Shown: positions 12,399 to 26,460, counted from the stretch's first letter. The stretch: 64,000 nucleotides of DNA from Atopsyche davidsoni (GCA_022113835.1 JAILWY010000019.1:1178001-1242000), one strand, 5' to 3'. Notes: a model not told the origin generated them from the sequence alone. Made by a program: numbers and translations.

Positions 12399-15234
12399 TT
12401 GTTTGTGCGTCTTTTATCACATTTGATTATTTTATGTATAAATTTGACACATTGTTATATCAATTTCAATTAAAAATACAGTAAATATTCCAATTATTTT
12501 AATGTCGGTACATTTGGTAGTGGTATTATTATGAATTAAATGTAATTGCTCCATAATTGGTTGTATGAGCGCCATAATGGTGAATTACCCAAGTAGGTAT
12601 GTTTTATTTCAAGTAAGTGATGTTGTCAACATTGTGGAATGAAAACTCAGTTCATACAAAGCTCAATTTTTTATTATTTTAAGTATAGCCGTTGTGATTT
12701 TTTTCTATTCAACATAAGCAGAGAGCAAAAAATACAAATATCTATACTTCAAATATTCCATTCATTACTTATTCATTCGATTTGTAGCTCACGGGCTCTT
12801 GAATAAAAGGTTGAAATACTTTCAAATATATTAAAATCATTATATATTTTATTATCACAATCAAACAATCAAATGATATTTATAATACAGATACACATTG
12901 AATGGGATATCCACCGGCAACGAATCGTTTGGAACAAATAATTACGCTTGTCATAGGCCGCATTGCAAAACACGCCGCCTGTATTCAAACATTCGGTTTC
13001 CCATGGCCTTTGGTTCGGTTTCATTACTTTTATTGCCGTAATTTGGCATTTATTTGTTATTACGTGTTGACGTCCTCATTGTGCGGCGGAAGAGTTATTT
13101 CCATACATGCAATATGATACGATAATTATTTAAATCATTTTGTAATCAGTATAAACTATAATTTCGATTAACAACATATTTTCATGACAAAATAATTTCG
13201 CTATTGTGGAGAGCCTTTACAACTGACGCGCGTTTGTCATAGTTTGTTGTACGGTTTGAATAAAAACATAAGTGGTATCGATTTGTACTTTGCTTTGTTA
13301 TCATTTAACCTGTTTTTATTTTATTTTTATTGTTGTTGAAAATGGTTATTCAGTTCAAACATTTTCAATAGACATCTATTTTAAAGTATCCGTTACGTAT
13401 ATTTAATATAAAAAAATAACAATGCTAGCTAGGCTACACGTCTGTCTATAATCCGAGTGCAAACCTCAGAGGCGGCGTACTCAAAAATTAACAGAGAGAC
13501 AAACAGCACCGATAAACTATAACGTAAATAATATATAAATCGATTAGCAGGCATCGAAACTAATCCAATTGTGTGACTAACTAATCAGCCAAAACAAATA
13601 GGCCCTCACGGTCCTCCACGGCGCTCGCCGCCCCTAGCCAGAGCTGTCCAACCCCCCGGAGGACGTGTTAAGCAACCCACCTTTTTCATCTTTGCCTACA
13701 CTTTATTTTGAAATCATTTATCCTTTGAATGTAAAACTTTATTTTTTAGTTATTATTTCAGTGTGTATATAAACACATTTCGACATCGATGGATTGTTTA
13801 TAGAAGTTAATTTAAATTATTCTTTAACACACGATTTTTTTTTAAAAGTATGTTGTAGATTTATGTTTCATCCTGTTTATATTTTGAATTATTATCAATA
13901 ACATATTGGTTGATATACAATATAATTCAAATGATAATTGTATTTTTATTTATTTAATTCATAATAAATACTCTTAGTGTGCGCCGTTGTGTCATATTTA
14001 TCAAAAAACCAGACTAAAATCTCAATATTCTAAATTAATGATTGTCTGCACATTTTTCAAAGTCACATCTTCGAATAAAAAGATAAGCGCTGCAACAAAC
14101 ACAGCTTTTGTGTCGTGTTTGCATTGGAAGCCTGTGTACTCACTACGAAGTCGCAGCCGAATACTATTTGGATTATCAACCTAATGACGCTATCCACTGA
14201 GTATAATATTATCAAAATATAAATATATATCAAGCAAAAGTGGAATAAAAAAAAAACCGATTGGAATTTTTTTTTATACATGAAAATATTTTGTTTTGTT
14301 TCAAAGAAAAGGAAGAATTCATTTTATTAATTAAAAGCCTGCAACTCAATTAACGTTTCAAACTAATATTAAATAAGTATTCCTGCCTTGATTAAAATAC
14401 AAAGTTTTAATTAGTTTTCTTATCGATTCATTTCTTAGGAATACATTCCGGCAAAACTGCAATTCCGCTGTTTCTAGGGTCATTTTTTGTCTGCACAAGT
14501 CATTGCAAGGAGCGACCCGCCGAGAACACTCCTCAACCTCTGTTCGTAAGAAGTAATAAGTTTTCAAGTTCCTCGTTTACCTTTTGCTGTGTGTATTTGA
14601 TAAAATTACCATTATTTATGATACTTCGTTTAAGTTGTGGTCATAAAAGCTGATCCTGATATTGTGGAATTCAATAGTGACCAATATTGGGTCTGGAAGG
14701 GCTCAAAACTCACCCTTATCTGAATATAATATTGCGATAGGATTTAGTGTAATAGCCATTTTAATTGACCCATGAAATATAACTAGTAATTATTAAATGT
14801 ATTGATTGGTATTGATTCTTGTCTGCATTAGATATAATTATAATAAATTATTTTCTTCTTTCTTTTGGTGCTTTCATTGTTGACAAATAGTAATCCGAGT
14901 GCTGTTTAGGGGAATTAATACAAATTCAATGGTTTTTTTAACTTATCAATTATATTTAATAGTATGCAATCGAAACACTGAAATTGTAACTAATTAAGCT
15001 TTCTAATAATTGTTTCTTAACAATGCTTATCAACTTTTTAATAGCTTAAATTCAATATAACAGTATCTGCGTGTGAAACCCCTAGAATAAACTGAGTGTT
15101 TTATAAAAACAATATTTATAAAATCGTCTATTAATCGTTTATCGTGAGTGATTACAATGAACAATATGTACTCGTAAAAGTATTACAATCAAAACATCCA
15201 ATTCGTTTTATTTAAAAAATGGAAAACAAAATAA
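12399..15234. other. noncoding stretch with homeodomain-like word clusters
   Basis: No gene is seen. Around 12900-13110 the composition changes to a mixed-complexity block with several AATTACG, TAATTT and TTTATTG words, GCCGCATTGC and GTGCGGCGG. This resembles insect regulatory elements in texture only. A C/G-rich patch at about 13598-13670 and AT-rich tracts make up the rest. Confidence 0.35.
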
Positions 15235-15530
15235 ATGTCGGGTCGGCCGTTTGTAGCGGGTTCGCAAACTCTGCACTGGATTAACAGTGGAAGCATATTA
15301 TATATGGATGAATGTTTGCCGTGGGTGCAGTTTATATTACAATGTGCCGTTGGAATTGTGAAGGGCGGGGGTGGGGGCGGGACAGGGGGCTCGGGCCGCC
15401 ACCCCAACCCACTGTCGGCCGCTCGTCAATCAAACGTATAGGCGGCTGCGACAATGCACTCCTGGCCTCCACCTGCCGCCGCCGCCCACTGCCACCACCA
15501 CATTCTTCGGCGTGTTCACATCATACAAAA
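15235..15530. other. GC-rich island with G-quadruplex core
   Basis: A GC-rich, CpG-containing island in AT-rich flanks. Its core at 15363-15395 has runs of 3, 5, 5, 3, 5 and 3 G separated by one to three bases, a strong match to the G-quadruplex pattern on the + strand. Short overlapping frames on both strands (68-73 codons) show proline/glycine bias produced by the base composition and do not look like genes. Confidence 0.5.
15363..15395 (+). other. strong G-quadruplex motif
   Basis: Six G runs of at least three within 33 bases, with loops of one to three bases. This is the best quadruplex-forming candidate in the window by inspection. It could act as a structural or promoter-proximal element. 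No promoter elements were recognised next to it. Confidence 0.5.
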
Positions 15531-15899
15531 TGAAATAGTTGCACGAATTGCATAATATCATTAGAAATACATTTGTGGCTATTATCTTTTCTGATTGCGG
15601 ATAAACGACTTAGCTTGTGGAACAGACTTATATTTTTATGATATTTCAGTTGTATTATCATTCGTATTATTTTCAGCCATGGCAACGAATTTTTATTCTC
15701 CGTTGAAGCATCAATATACTCCTGATACTCTGATATCTGTTATTGTATTAAATGTAAATCAGATGTTCTATCTTCTCCTTGAAACCAATGACAAATGTCC
15801 ATCATACGCTCAAGTAGTTTTATTTAGTTTTAAGACGCATGCTTAGTTACAACTTAAAATATGCATTGTATTAAAAAACATTTTTCTAATTAACAAACT
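15531..15899. other. noncoding stretch before transposon fragment
   Basis: Mixed AT-rich sequence. A GCCATGGC palindrome lies at 15677-15684. The 83-codon + frame at 15595-15846 has no recognisable domain and is probably chance. Confidence 0.35.
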
Positions 15900-16272
15900 A
15901 AAGGCGGGGTGGGTACTAGTACCCGTTGCGCGGACTGCTGTCTAAAGGCGGGGCGCGTATTAATACCTTTTTGAATGTGTTTATTCTAAAAGCGGCAGAA
16001 GATCATTTTACTCTTTAGGTTTACAGCTCGTAATGTTTGTTTAGGACTCGTCAACGTTACTTCTACTAATACTGTCCAGTGATTCTGAACAAAGTGACAA
16101 TGAAGAAGTGGAGTGGTCAGAGAATGATAATCCTCCAATTATTGAATAATTTTTAGGACAAAGGGATATTATTGTGATGCCAAGTAATCCGCAAAGTGTG
16201 TATGAAGTGGTTAGACTTTTTAAAGGAAACGATTAATTTGACTACATGCAAATCAAAGAGTGTATAGACTAG
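15900..16272 (+). pseudogene. piggyBac-like transposon 5' fragment (dead)
   Basis: This is the left part of a degraded piggyBac-type DNA transposon. A frame running from about 16044 to 16272 gives an acidic N-terminal segment (SDSEQSDNEEVEWSEN), then MPSNPQSVYEVVRLFKGND and FDYMQIKE. The pattern of a proline/asparagine motif, a short aromatic helix and a 'GND-FDYM' turn is characteristic of the start of the DDE transposase domain in this family. Two in-frame TAA stops (16147-16149 and 16234-16236) and a TAG at 16270-16272 kill it, and no catalytic aspartates remain. Upstream, AAAGGCGGGG occurs twice (15900-15909, 15944-15953) around a perfect palindrome GGGTACTAGTACCC (15911-15924), likely the terminal or subterminal region. 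No matching right end was found downstream, so the copy is truncated. Family assignment is from motif recognition, not a search. Confidence 0.65.
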
Positions 16273-16542
16273 ATTTCACACGTGCAATTTTACGCGAATT
16301 TCGTCCGCTTCGCACATCAGTTTAGTTAATTTGGTTACAATGACATTTAATTTTCTTAACTTTTTACTTTCAATAATAAATAAATTTGTTATGATACTAT
16401 TTTTATGACATTAAATTAATTATTTATAAAATGTTTCAAAAAGACTTCATAGGAAAATCTTATTACAGAAAACCGCAACAATCGTGTTACACTATCACTC
16501 ACTTTAATAAAGTATTATCCTTTCAGTGTATTTCCTGTTTGA

Positions 16543-16704
16543 TCAATCAACATATCCATTGTTATCGTAAAATATAGAATAGCGACTGACGTCTATGATC
16601 TTGTAAGCTTTCTGAAAATGTCGTGGATCAACTTGACAACGATACAAGCAAATCATAGGACACTTGGTAATTTGATGCTTCTTGCAGGGTATCTCGCATG
16701 TATT
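16543..16704 (-). other. small cysteine-rich open frame, unrecognised
   Basis: Stop-to-stop frame on the minus strand of about 54 codons without a starting ATG near its 5' end. It has five cysteines and a histidine in a compact pattern (CEIPCKKHQITKCPMICLYR, then C and PRHF), followed by KAYKIIDVSRYSIFYDNNG. Composition is more protein-like than the surrounding AT-rich DNA. It lies 270 bases downstream of the piggyBac-like fragment but in opposite orientation, so it could be part of another decayed element. I do not recognise it, and a chance frame remains the simplest alternative. Confidence 0.15.
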
Positions 16705-19700
16705 TTACAAATGTTTCACAAAAAAAATTACTGATATAACATTTTAATTATTCTTCACAAAATTTTCATTAAAAACAGAATGAAATGAATTTTCAGAACT
16801 TTTATATAAAATCAACAAAAAAATAATTATTTTATTGAACTCTTGCTTTGTAATTTTTGACTTTCTAAGAACTCTGTTCCACGCTTCATTAATGAAAGCA
16901 ACCGCGATTACAATTGACAATGTTGACCCATTTTCGTATTTTTTCATCGTCACTAATGATAAAGCATTTTTTTCAGTACATATTAAGATACATTTACAAA
17001 TTATAAATATATATATAATAGAACAAAATTACACTACCTTTTTGAAACTTTATAAAATTAAATAAAAATTCTAAACAAACAAAATAATTTTCCACTCAAC
17101 AAAGACCGAGATATTATTAATATAACTGACCTATCATTTATATTTCTAATGCCATTGTAATAAAAAATATACGCATTAATTTGACATTAAATATTTAAAT
17201 TTGAGTAGAGTAAAAACAGTAGTGACATAAAAATCTAGATTGTAACAATTTCACTTCAGTTTTTTTTTTTAGTTTTTACACACAAAAACTTTTTTTTTTT
17301 TCACATTTCACAGACACAGACTAATAAACAAAAATAAATATAGGTAATAGCGTTTCGGTATGTTATATCTATCTAGCTATTTTTGAAAACAAAATAATAA
17401 TTTTCATGAAAATCTAATGATATTAATAAGTAGCTGCGTGGTATTGAATATTTTCCTTTTTTGTCGTCCGTCGTGTTGCTGACATGTAAATAAAAGTTCA
17501 CGTATCCTCGGTGGAAGTACTTTCTCCGGCTCGGCTGGCGTGTTGCGCAGTGCAGTTTTGATTTGGCCGGCGCGCACAGCCAACACCGGGGCTCGTCAAA
17601 CAGCGCTCAAAGCGGAGCGCCGCCCCTCTGGCCGCTTCCCCTCGTCTTCGGCGCCGAATTCTAACCGCTGTTAGTATTTAGTACCCAATTTGCCGCTGCG
17701 TTCATTTGTCAAGTATTCAATCGTACCGAGCTAATCTAATGGCCATATTGTACTCGGCGCCGGGCGCAGTTTGCCTGGCGTCCGGGGGCCTGGACCACTG
17801 TGCGCCAATACTTCGGATCGTATTGATCATTGCGGCTCATCGTAGGCCGGTGCACAGTGCCTCGATTCATCAACGGGTCGAGTCATGTACCACGTCAGCT
17901 TTGCCTGTGCTTTATCTTCAATACTGTACGCTCTTTGGGCTCTTGGGGGTGTTCTATTTTTTATGGTTGTAAACTCAAAATTAAGCTTCACTTTAGCTGG
18001 GCGGATGAGCATTTGAAATGATACGTTATATTTTAAGATTTTTATAGCTATATTGGTAACGGCAATACCCTGTTTTGTTTGGTGAAAAATAACATGTTTA
18101 GAGATATTATTCGTGATTTTCAAATAATGTAACTTTAAATTGAAACAAAGAATACAGCTTTGAATTTCATTAAAAATTATAAATTATATCATTAATTTTC
18201 AAAAAGGAAATTCTAGAACAAATGTTTGTAGTCATCAATATGTACAAACGATTAGCAAGATGTCGGGTTTTACTTAGAAAATAATACGCTTTATACTCGG
18301 ACCGTGCCATAAGCAACTTGCAGTTGGGAATCGGCCCTCAATTCAGTTTCGATAAGGCATCGCTCTCTCGAGCATTGAAATGCGGCGATCGTTGAGATGC
18401 GATTGGTTTGTTGCAGTCCGGCGGGCGCTGCGCCGCGCATTGTCAGCTGCAAATCTTTCAACCTTGCTTAACACTCAATTTAATCAAAAATTTTGTAACC
18501 CTTTTGCTGAAAAATGTAATTGTTTTGCAACACGAATAGTTTGTATATGTCAAGCAATGATCATAAACATCTATCAAAGGCAATACATTCACATAGAGTA
18601 CTGACTTTCATTATTTCAGAAAGAAATTAATATTTTGATCAACATAACTAAATAATAACACAAGAGTAATAAACAAACTTAAATCTTCATTATCAATCAC
18701 AATAGATACTTATGATACATTTTAGTCATCAGTCAATGCCTTCCTTATTATCTTAAAAATTAAAAAGTAATTTTTAATTTAACAGCAATGGTATAAAGTA
18801 TATATAAATATATATAAAATAAAATAAATATATCCGTGCGAAACTTTAAATACAATAGCAGAAGAAAAAACTACATTGCAGGAGCATACGGTCTTTTATT
18901 ATTTTATTCATTAACTACTCACCAAACTAATTAACCCCAGCGCTCTGCGATCACAATGACGCAACGCTTTCCCACCGACCTACGACAATCCCCAAGATTA
19001 ACGTTGCAAATTAGACAGTCAACCAGTGCAGGCTTTAATAAGTATATAGCAACCTCAGTACAAAGGTGTTTCATTCATCTGCATACGGTAGCGGGCCGAG
19101 AGGGGCCGAGCACACACTGGCCTCTCATTATCCATGCACTTAGAGATTTGTACGTGGAACATTATTAGAAATGCATGATTCCGATTGTTCGGAGCAGGGA
19201 TGTGCCGCGCCGAGGCCTGGTGGCCGATCGAATGGCTGATCGTTACTATTAAGGAAGGATAAACGCGTCGAATTCGCCCCGTTAATTATTGTAGATAATG
19301 TTGCTAGACTCACGAGGGCGTGTACATTGTGTGCCTTGATGATCAAATTACAATTTATTTTGCGAGCGATTATAAAAACACAGCACTCGTCGTCCAGTTT
19401 TAACAAATATTAAGTTGTTTATTAGAATTAAAATATATTTTTTGGTTTTGTTAATTTCTATAGTAAATAATTTAAATTCAAATTCAAACACTTTTCAAAT
19501 TTTATTATTAACCGTAGATACGTTTATTTTGGGCTAATACGGAATAATGAATTAATATTGAAGATTCTGGAAACAGAATTGATAATTTGGTATTTTACCT
19601 TTAATTTGTATCGTAAGGTCAACAGAATATTATCATTATCAATACAGGCAAGAAACAAAATATTGTTTTTGATTACTTTTTTATTACTTCTAGAAAATAA

Positions 19701-20280
19701 TAATACTTTTAAAATTAATAAATTTTATAAATTGTTTTCTTCTTTTAGATATCGTGGGTTGTTTTTATTTCTATTAAATAAATATTGTTTTTCAAATCAA
19801 AGGTAAACGGTTTGAAAAAGGTTTCAAAACTTGAAATATGTTTATCTATAAATTAATTATATTTATCAGAATCAATTAATATTTTTTTATGATATAATAA
19901 ATCATATTACTGTATCTTAAAATTTAATATTTAAATAATCAATAGTTCACGGTGTCAACGATATTTAGTCTTTTGATTATTCTGAAATGAGTGATAAATA
20001 CACATTATTATTTATACACGGGATTTTCTTTAATATCGGTCATATAATATGTCACTAGTGACCTGTGGTTTTAATATTATATTGAAATATGTCTAAAGCA
20101 AACAATAGCACCTTTACATTACTAATTTATTCCCTGTGAATACAATGTCAAGATTTTATTTTGAAGCGATTGCTGACATCACGGCGCAATGCCATTATAA
20201 TAATTATACTGTTATTGAAGTCTTGATTGACTTGTATTTTGACTTATTTGCATTATTACCTAATGATTATTATTATCTTA
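16705..20280. other. AT-rich noncoding stretch with GC islands
   Basis: GC-rich patches stand at about 17490-17800 (the most marked, many CpG), 18300-18455 and 19085-19275. The intervals 16720-17430, 18460-18900 and 19410-20280 are strongly AT-rich with poly-T/poly-A runs. Frames of 60-98 codons in the GC patches overlap each other on both strands and show no recognisable domain. No gene is supported. Confidence 0.45.
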
Positions 20281-23200
20281 ATTGAAATTAATATACACTT
20301 ACATATTTATATGTATATATATATATAAATAAAATAATAAATATGTGTGTGTTCATTAATTCTCTCTCAGGTGCACATCTCTGAATTAACAATTGTACAG
20401 CGCAATAGGAGACAGTGCTTTAAATCGCATAAACAATGTATGCATTTATACGAGGAATAATCTGATATGTTGTCAATTGGTAGAAGGACGGGGGATGATT
20501 TGAATAGGCACTGGTATGCAACGAGTAGGCTTATCTGCCACGGGTGGGGTGGGTGCCCTCACCGCATCACCGTATTAGATAACATGTTCTTCCACTAAAA
20601 CATTCTGTTATACGAGCACAACCGCCCACACGGGGTGGTTGCAGCCATACTTGCCTCCTGAAGGGTGCGTTTGCAGTGCATCCATCACAGGTGCAATGAT
20701 ACACCTACCTGCAAAGACAATGGGAACTGCAATGCCATAATAGAAGTACAACTCAACGTGTATGCAGATGTAACGGCTATTCTAAACTATTTAATAAATA
20801 TTCGTTTGCCATGCTTAGTAGTTTATTTTTGTACGATTTTTCGACCAACACAGTTAGCGGACATTTAATGAAATAGTAGTCGATGAATATGGCTACTTGT
20901 TTAAGTATTTTTTTTACTACTTCAGATTAAATCTATAAGCTGACAGTATATATTTAATGCCTAAAAATCAGCAAAAAAAGTCACTAATCGATATTTATAA
21001 ATAAATACATCGTTACGTAAATTATACAAATGATAAGAAAAAAAGTGCATGAACGAATGCATATCGCTGTTGATCTGATTTTACTTCAAAATAAATCAAT
21101 AACGCTGCTCTTGAAATGTAATCACGCTAAAGAAACACACAGTCTTAATAATAAACACAATTAGTTGAATACACGGCTCGGTTGTAATAACAACGTACAA
21201 GCTTAATGAAGACGTGGGTATGTACCATTATCTGGGATATGCGTCCATATTATTATTCTTTCAACGTTGGCCCAAACAGCGCCAGATCTAAAACTGAAAT
21301 TTCAATTTTATTGTTTCCATATTCATAGTCGTACCACGCGTCGGGTTGTTAAAATTTTAATTAATGCGTTTTATTCGTTTACTTTAATTATATAAATTGA
21401 AATTTAAAAACTATACTTAAAGTCAACATACTCAACTGTTTTTTAATCGCCTAAGTTGATCTATTAAATTTAATTATACTGCTTAGTTTATGTTGTGAAT
21501 CTTGAGAACTGTATCTGGATACTGAATTAGGTTTAATATCTGAAATAATATATTTATAATAATATAAAATTAGTCAGGAATTATAAAAAAACTGTATAAT
21601 TTTTAAAAAAGAAATGTTATGTTCATAGAATCAGATAGATGTAAAGTTCAAATAATAAAAATCCAATATTATTTTTCAATAAATGTGCACTTTAGACTAA
21701 ACTTGGAAAAAATATTTTAACCAATGCATATCTTTGTTTGAAATGCATTTTACAGCCTTGAGCCGTTCCTGTAGACTTACTTGCACTGTTGTAAGTTCAA
21801 TACAATTAAGAAATTATCAAGTGGCGTGTTATGTGTAGAAATTGCACCGAGATAGCATTATACGTTACTTGGCCGCGCTCGTACCCGAGCGGGCTTTGAA
21901 TAACTTAGAGTTATAATAATTAATTTGCAATATTAATGTAGAACAATGACTGGGTAAAGCGGACCAGCTGTTTGTTCAAAGTGCCATTAATGCATCCCTC
22001 CAGCCATCGGTGTGAATAGTTCTATAAAAAAATCAGTAACTGATGTACGGTAAGCACCTGCTGCGTTTATGTAAGACAAACTTTCAAATGCACGTAGATA
22101 TAAGAGAATTTTTCAAAATATTTCAAACCACAAAAATCATATTATATCATAGTACAGTACTATGATACAGACGTTTCTATGAAACAAATAACAAATTAAA
22201 TCGATATGAATGTGTGTTTAAATTATCAGACGTAATATCTGTAGTAAAAAATCTTCTAGGCATATTTTCTGTATAAATAAGTATATGAAACATATTTCAA
22301 ATGTATTTACTTCTTAGGCAGTTAACATAGAATGTAGACATCTTGTCACAATTATTGCGTGTAGTACTATAACGTTATGATTACAATATTATTTTGTTGT
22401 TTGTTTTTATTTAATTGTGAATATAAACTTCTGAGAATGTAAAATAATTTTTCTTATTTTTAATAAAAAAATAAAGTTACTTTTTAGGGAGTCAAGAATA
22501 CAAGTGTAGTATTATAATCTAAAATGAAAATATCTTAACGGCCCCGGAAAATTTCACAAGTTTCGAAATTGTATATCAATGTAATTGTAACAAAAAGCAA
22601 TTTTCTTCGCTATAAGCAAAGTTTGGTTGCGAGGCATGTCTGCAGTCGCAGCTCCGCGCTCTCCCCGCGCCTCCCCACCGGGGGGCGCAAAGTAAGGACA
22701 TGTACGGCATGCATTTTTTATACACCATTGAACTTTCTGATATGCAATCGATTTATATTGTCTCTTACGTGTATTATGGGATGTATAAATTTATTATCCT
22801 TCGGGGAAGTACTGAGTTATTCATTCGCTCGCGGTGAAAATAAAGCTACCGTTTGTCGAACTAAAGGTCGCTCGTTTAAGCGCAATTTAAATAACATAGT
22901 TGTAATGAGCTAAATGAAACCATTTATCGCTATTGTAAATATAGCGTAAGTAATGTGCAGGAAGCATTCATAAATAAAGCCGTAAACTTTTATCGACGTA
23001 TTGATAATTTGATTTGTTATCAATGCACACAGAAATATTGTAATAAGTTTGATATACAAATATACACATTTATCACAGCTGTTGTTTTAAGCGATAACTT
23101 TATTTTTATAACATTTTTTTTATAAATTTGTGAGATTATATGTCTGGCAATTTAATTAAAATAGTCTGATGAAATTAATTGTGGAAAACTTAGTTAACGT

Positions 23201-26200
23201 TTGTTTTTTAGTATAAACATTATTTTATTGGCGTTTTATCTGCTGCTTTCCTGTATTGGCTTGCTCTATTGATTTTGAATTATTAAATATATATTTTATT
23301 GAATTCTGGTTCAAAAATATTTTTTAAACGAAATCGATTTTTCTTCAGAATATTTTTACGGTCGCTCTTGCTTTTGTTGATCAGTTCGGTCGAAGCACAC
23401 CTTAACCAGCGTCAGGCACAATTATTGTAAGAGTATAAATTAAACAACGTGGTGGTCGAGCCGGCCGCCACTCCGACATCTTTTCAAATTGTGTGTGGAC
23501 TGGACGCTCGGGTGCGCTCAACCACGAGGGGGAAGTGTGTTATTAAATGCTTTAATATAATATATTATTGCTTTGTATTTTATAATAATCAGTATGGTTA
23601 CATTGTATTGTAGGTTTTAATATAAAAAGTGCCGTTAAGAATATACGCTGCTGTTATAACAAAGCATAGGAAATTATCTTTTATACAATAAAAAAAAAAT
23701 TATTTCAATAATTAAAGTATTATAATTAGTGCCATTTTTTGCATAAATTTTTAATGAATGCTTTGTTCATACACGTCGTGACTCGACAATCGTAGTGTGC
23801 GACATATTCTTTGTGCAAAAACCTACCCGGTTTCATAACCACAAAAATTTTATAATTTTCTAGCTCGCGGTTTCACCTATAATCTGAAAGAGACTTTGTG
23901 CCTTTAAAAAAATCCTTTGCCAAGAAAGAAAAATACCGCGTGACACCCCAACATCCACGGATATTACTCTATATATGGAGGCGAGAAGTTATCCGAGGCA
24001 GAGAGCTGCACCAATAGTAGGCCTCACGGCTCTTTGCGTTTTTTTTTTCTAGAGACGATGTGTATAAATACTAGATAGCCTCAGGGAAAAATGAAAAACA
24101 AAGAGGAAAAATTGTAAACTTAAAAATTCATCATAGAATGAGTCGAGATCTCGGGCTGGCGCACACGCCGCCGCTCCCCGGCGCAGGGATTGAAATTCAA
24201 AGCAACAGGGCCTTAGCTTTGCGAAAACGAGCGCAAACTTCGCGTGTGATTTTTTTATTAAGGGCCGTGTGTTCCATCCTTATCAAGTTTGACAACGGTC
24301 ATGTTGTTAAAAAGTTTCGCGGCTCGGCTCAGATGTTTATGTTTACATTTTTGGGGTTTGATGTTATTTATTCACATCTGAATGATTCATTTCGATTTTA
24401 ATATTGTCGTTAGATCTAATCTAGAAAATACTTTATACTCAGATAATATTTTTTTAAGTATACATTTTCAGTTTATTTTACAAAATTACACTTAAGTGTA
24501 AGGTATAGAAAAAAATATTGCTACTTACTAATGGTTCAACAATATTATTATTAAAATAAAAATATATGTATATTAAAACATCTGTGCTTAGGTAGAGAGG
24601 TAAAATAGTTTTAAAAATGTTTTTTTTTGTTTGTTGTCAAATTAGTTCCCATCTTCATTCTCTTTGGCTGCGTCGGCGGCCATGTGTGAGTGGAGCCACT
24701 TTTTATTTAAGGCGACATTCACTTATTGCTATAGTAGAGCACCTCCTTTTACCCTTTGAATGTCTTTGGCCTTCGTTTAAGTCATGAATACGCGGAGCTG
24801 CGACACTGCACCAGGAAGCCTTTCCCCTTTGAAACTTCGTGCGCTTTCAAAAAATATATATATACACACAGACTCACACACTCGAGTCACACAAAAACTT
24901 ATTACAGCAATCATTCAAAGGCCGAGCCTGCCCGGGGGGCGCTCTTATTGTTCTGATCGCCATTTGAAGTTTTATATTTAATTACTCAGTGCGTAACAGT
25001 ACTTCACTCTATACATGGATATGACATTTTAATCAGGAACGCAGCGAGAGTTTGTTACTTTCAAACAACAATCGATGTAAAGAAATAATTTAATTTATAA
25101 TTATTTTACAACGAAGCGATTCAGGCGTGGCTTTGTTTATGTTTTTATATTGCCTTCCGTCGTATGTCTTCACCGCTCCTTGCGGTTGAGTTGTTTTTAC
25201 GAAAGTCTAATGGATATCATTAAAAGTGCATACAATAGATGCGGTATATGAACCGAGATGTTTGTGCTCACACCCCTTCTCTGTGGATTAAATTAAAAAT
25301 TGCACAGTAGTAGGAAGTCTCCGTTTTTCTACTGTTTGTAATATACACATAATATATATAATAATATATGAATTATATATAAGGCTTCGCGGAATTGCGA
25401 CCCGCCCCAAGATTTATCCCATCCGCGAAATATCCAAATGAATAATAATAAAAAAACATTTTATATTTAACAAGGAAATAAGTAGAAATTATATAGTAGT
25501 ACCATAAGTGAATGATCTTAATTTTGTTCAAATAGTTGTTTTTATTTTATGATTTTAGTGGTTAAAAAGTATCAACATTTTATTAATATATCTTAACAAC
25601 ACCTGTAATTACTCACGGTAATTCCTACATAAGTAAAATGTCATTTTAATAGCACCACTTAAATAAACGGTAGACTCTATTTAAATTCATATTTAAACCG
25701 TGTCGCTCAATTCTTCTTACGTATAAAATAGTTTTTTTATCATTGTTAAAAAAAAATCAGTATAAAAGTCTTCTTTTTAAAATATATTTAAGTCAGTCCA
25801 ACGCATAAAAGCGATTTTTTTAAAACCATTTTCCATTGCATTTTACGCTGGTTTTTCTCTGAAATACTACGTTAATCATTATTACCTTAAAATGTGTATA
25901 ACAGCAAAACCTGGAGCGGTATAATAGGCTTCCAGTGTCGGTTATAAAATATATACGTATAATAAACCAATGAGGATCATTTGCCAATTTAACTTTTATA
26001 TCATAAAATATACGGCTGTAAAATGTGGCGCACATTGTTGCCACGATTGAATTCCTTGTTATTATCTGAAATCATACTTTTATATCATTTATTGCATCGC
26101 GCGCTGAAAAAGTTACATACGAAAATTCCCAGTTGCATTTGTAGCCCTTATATTAATAACGATGTAATGAGCCATAATATAACCTCACTGATAGCGTTTT

Positions 26201-26460
26201 AATGCATTGCTAAGGGGTGAGAAGCTCTTAGCGTGATATGTGTTTATACAACAATACATCATTAGTCATTGAACTTTATCAAAAATGTACATCACTACAC
26301 CGTATTCTTTCAATTGGTGGGGTCTATGAGCATTCATACCGATCCAAAAACATAAATTTATTCGGTAACTTCAGCATTGACCCGTTAGAAAGTAGAACCG
26401 GCGCTTTATACATTATTAGAATGATGTGTGGCTGCGCTTGTTGGCCATATAGACAATTTA
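20281..26460. other. noncoding stretch with several GC patches
   Basis: Microsatellite-like TA runs occur near 20312-20327. GC patches are at about 20520-20560, 22625-22690, 23455-23530, 24135-24200 and 24920-24945. A pyrimidine-rich acceptor-like site (CTCTCTCAG) ends at 20370 (+) and is followed by GTGCAC, a poor donor. The segment 21850-22015 has mixed composition with TAATTAATTTGC-type words and could be regulatory. The 114-codon frame at 22569-22913 covers a GC patch and has no recognised motif. Confidence 0.4.

Noticed and set aside
22569..22913. 114-codon + frame
   Set aside because: Mixed low-information composition without a domain; it spans a GC patch and AT-rich DNA with no splice signals.
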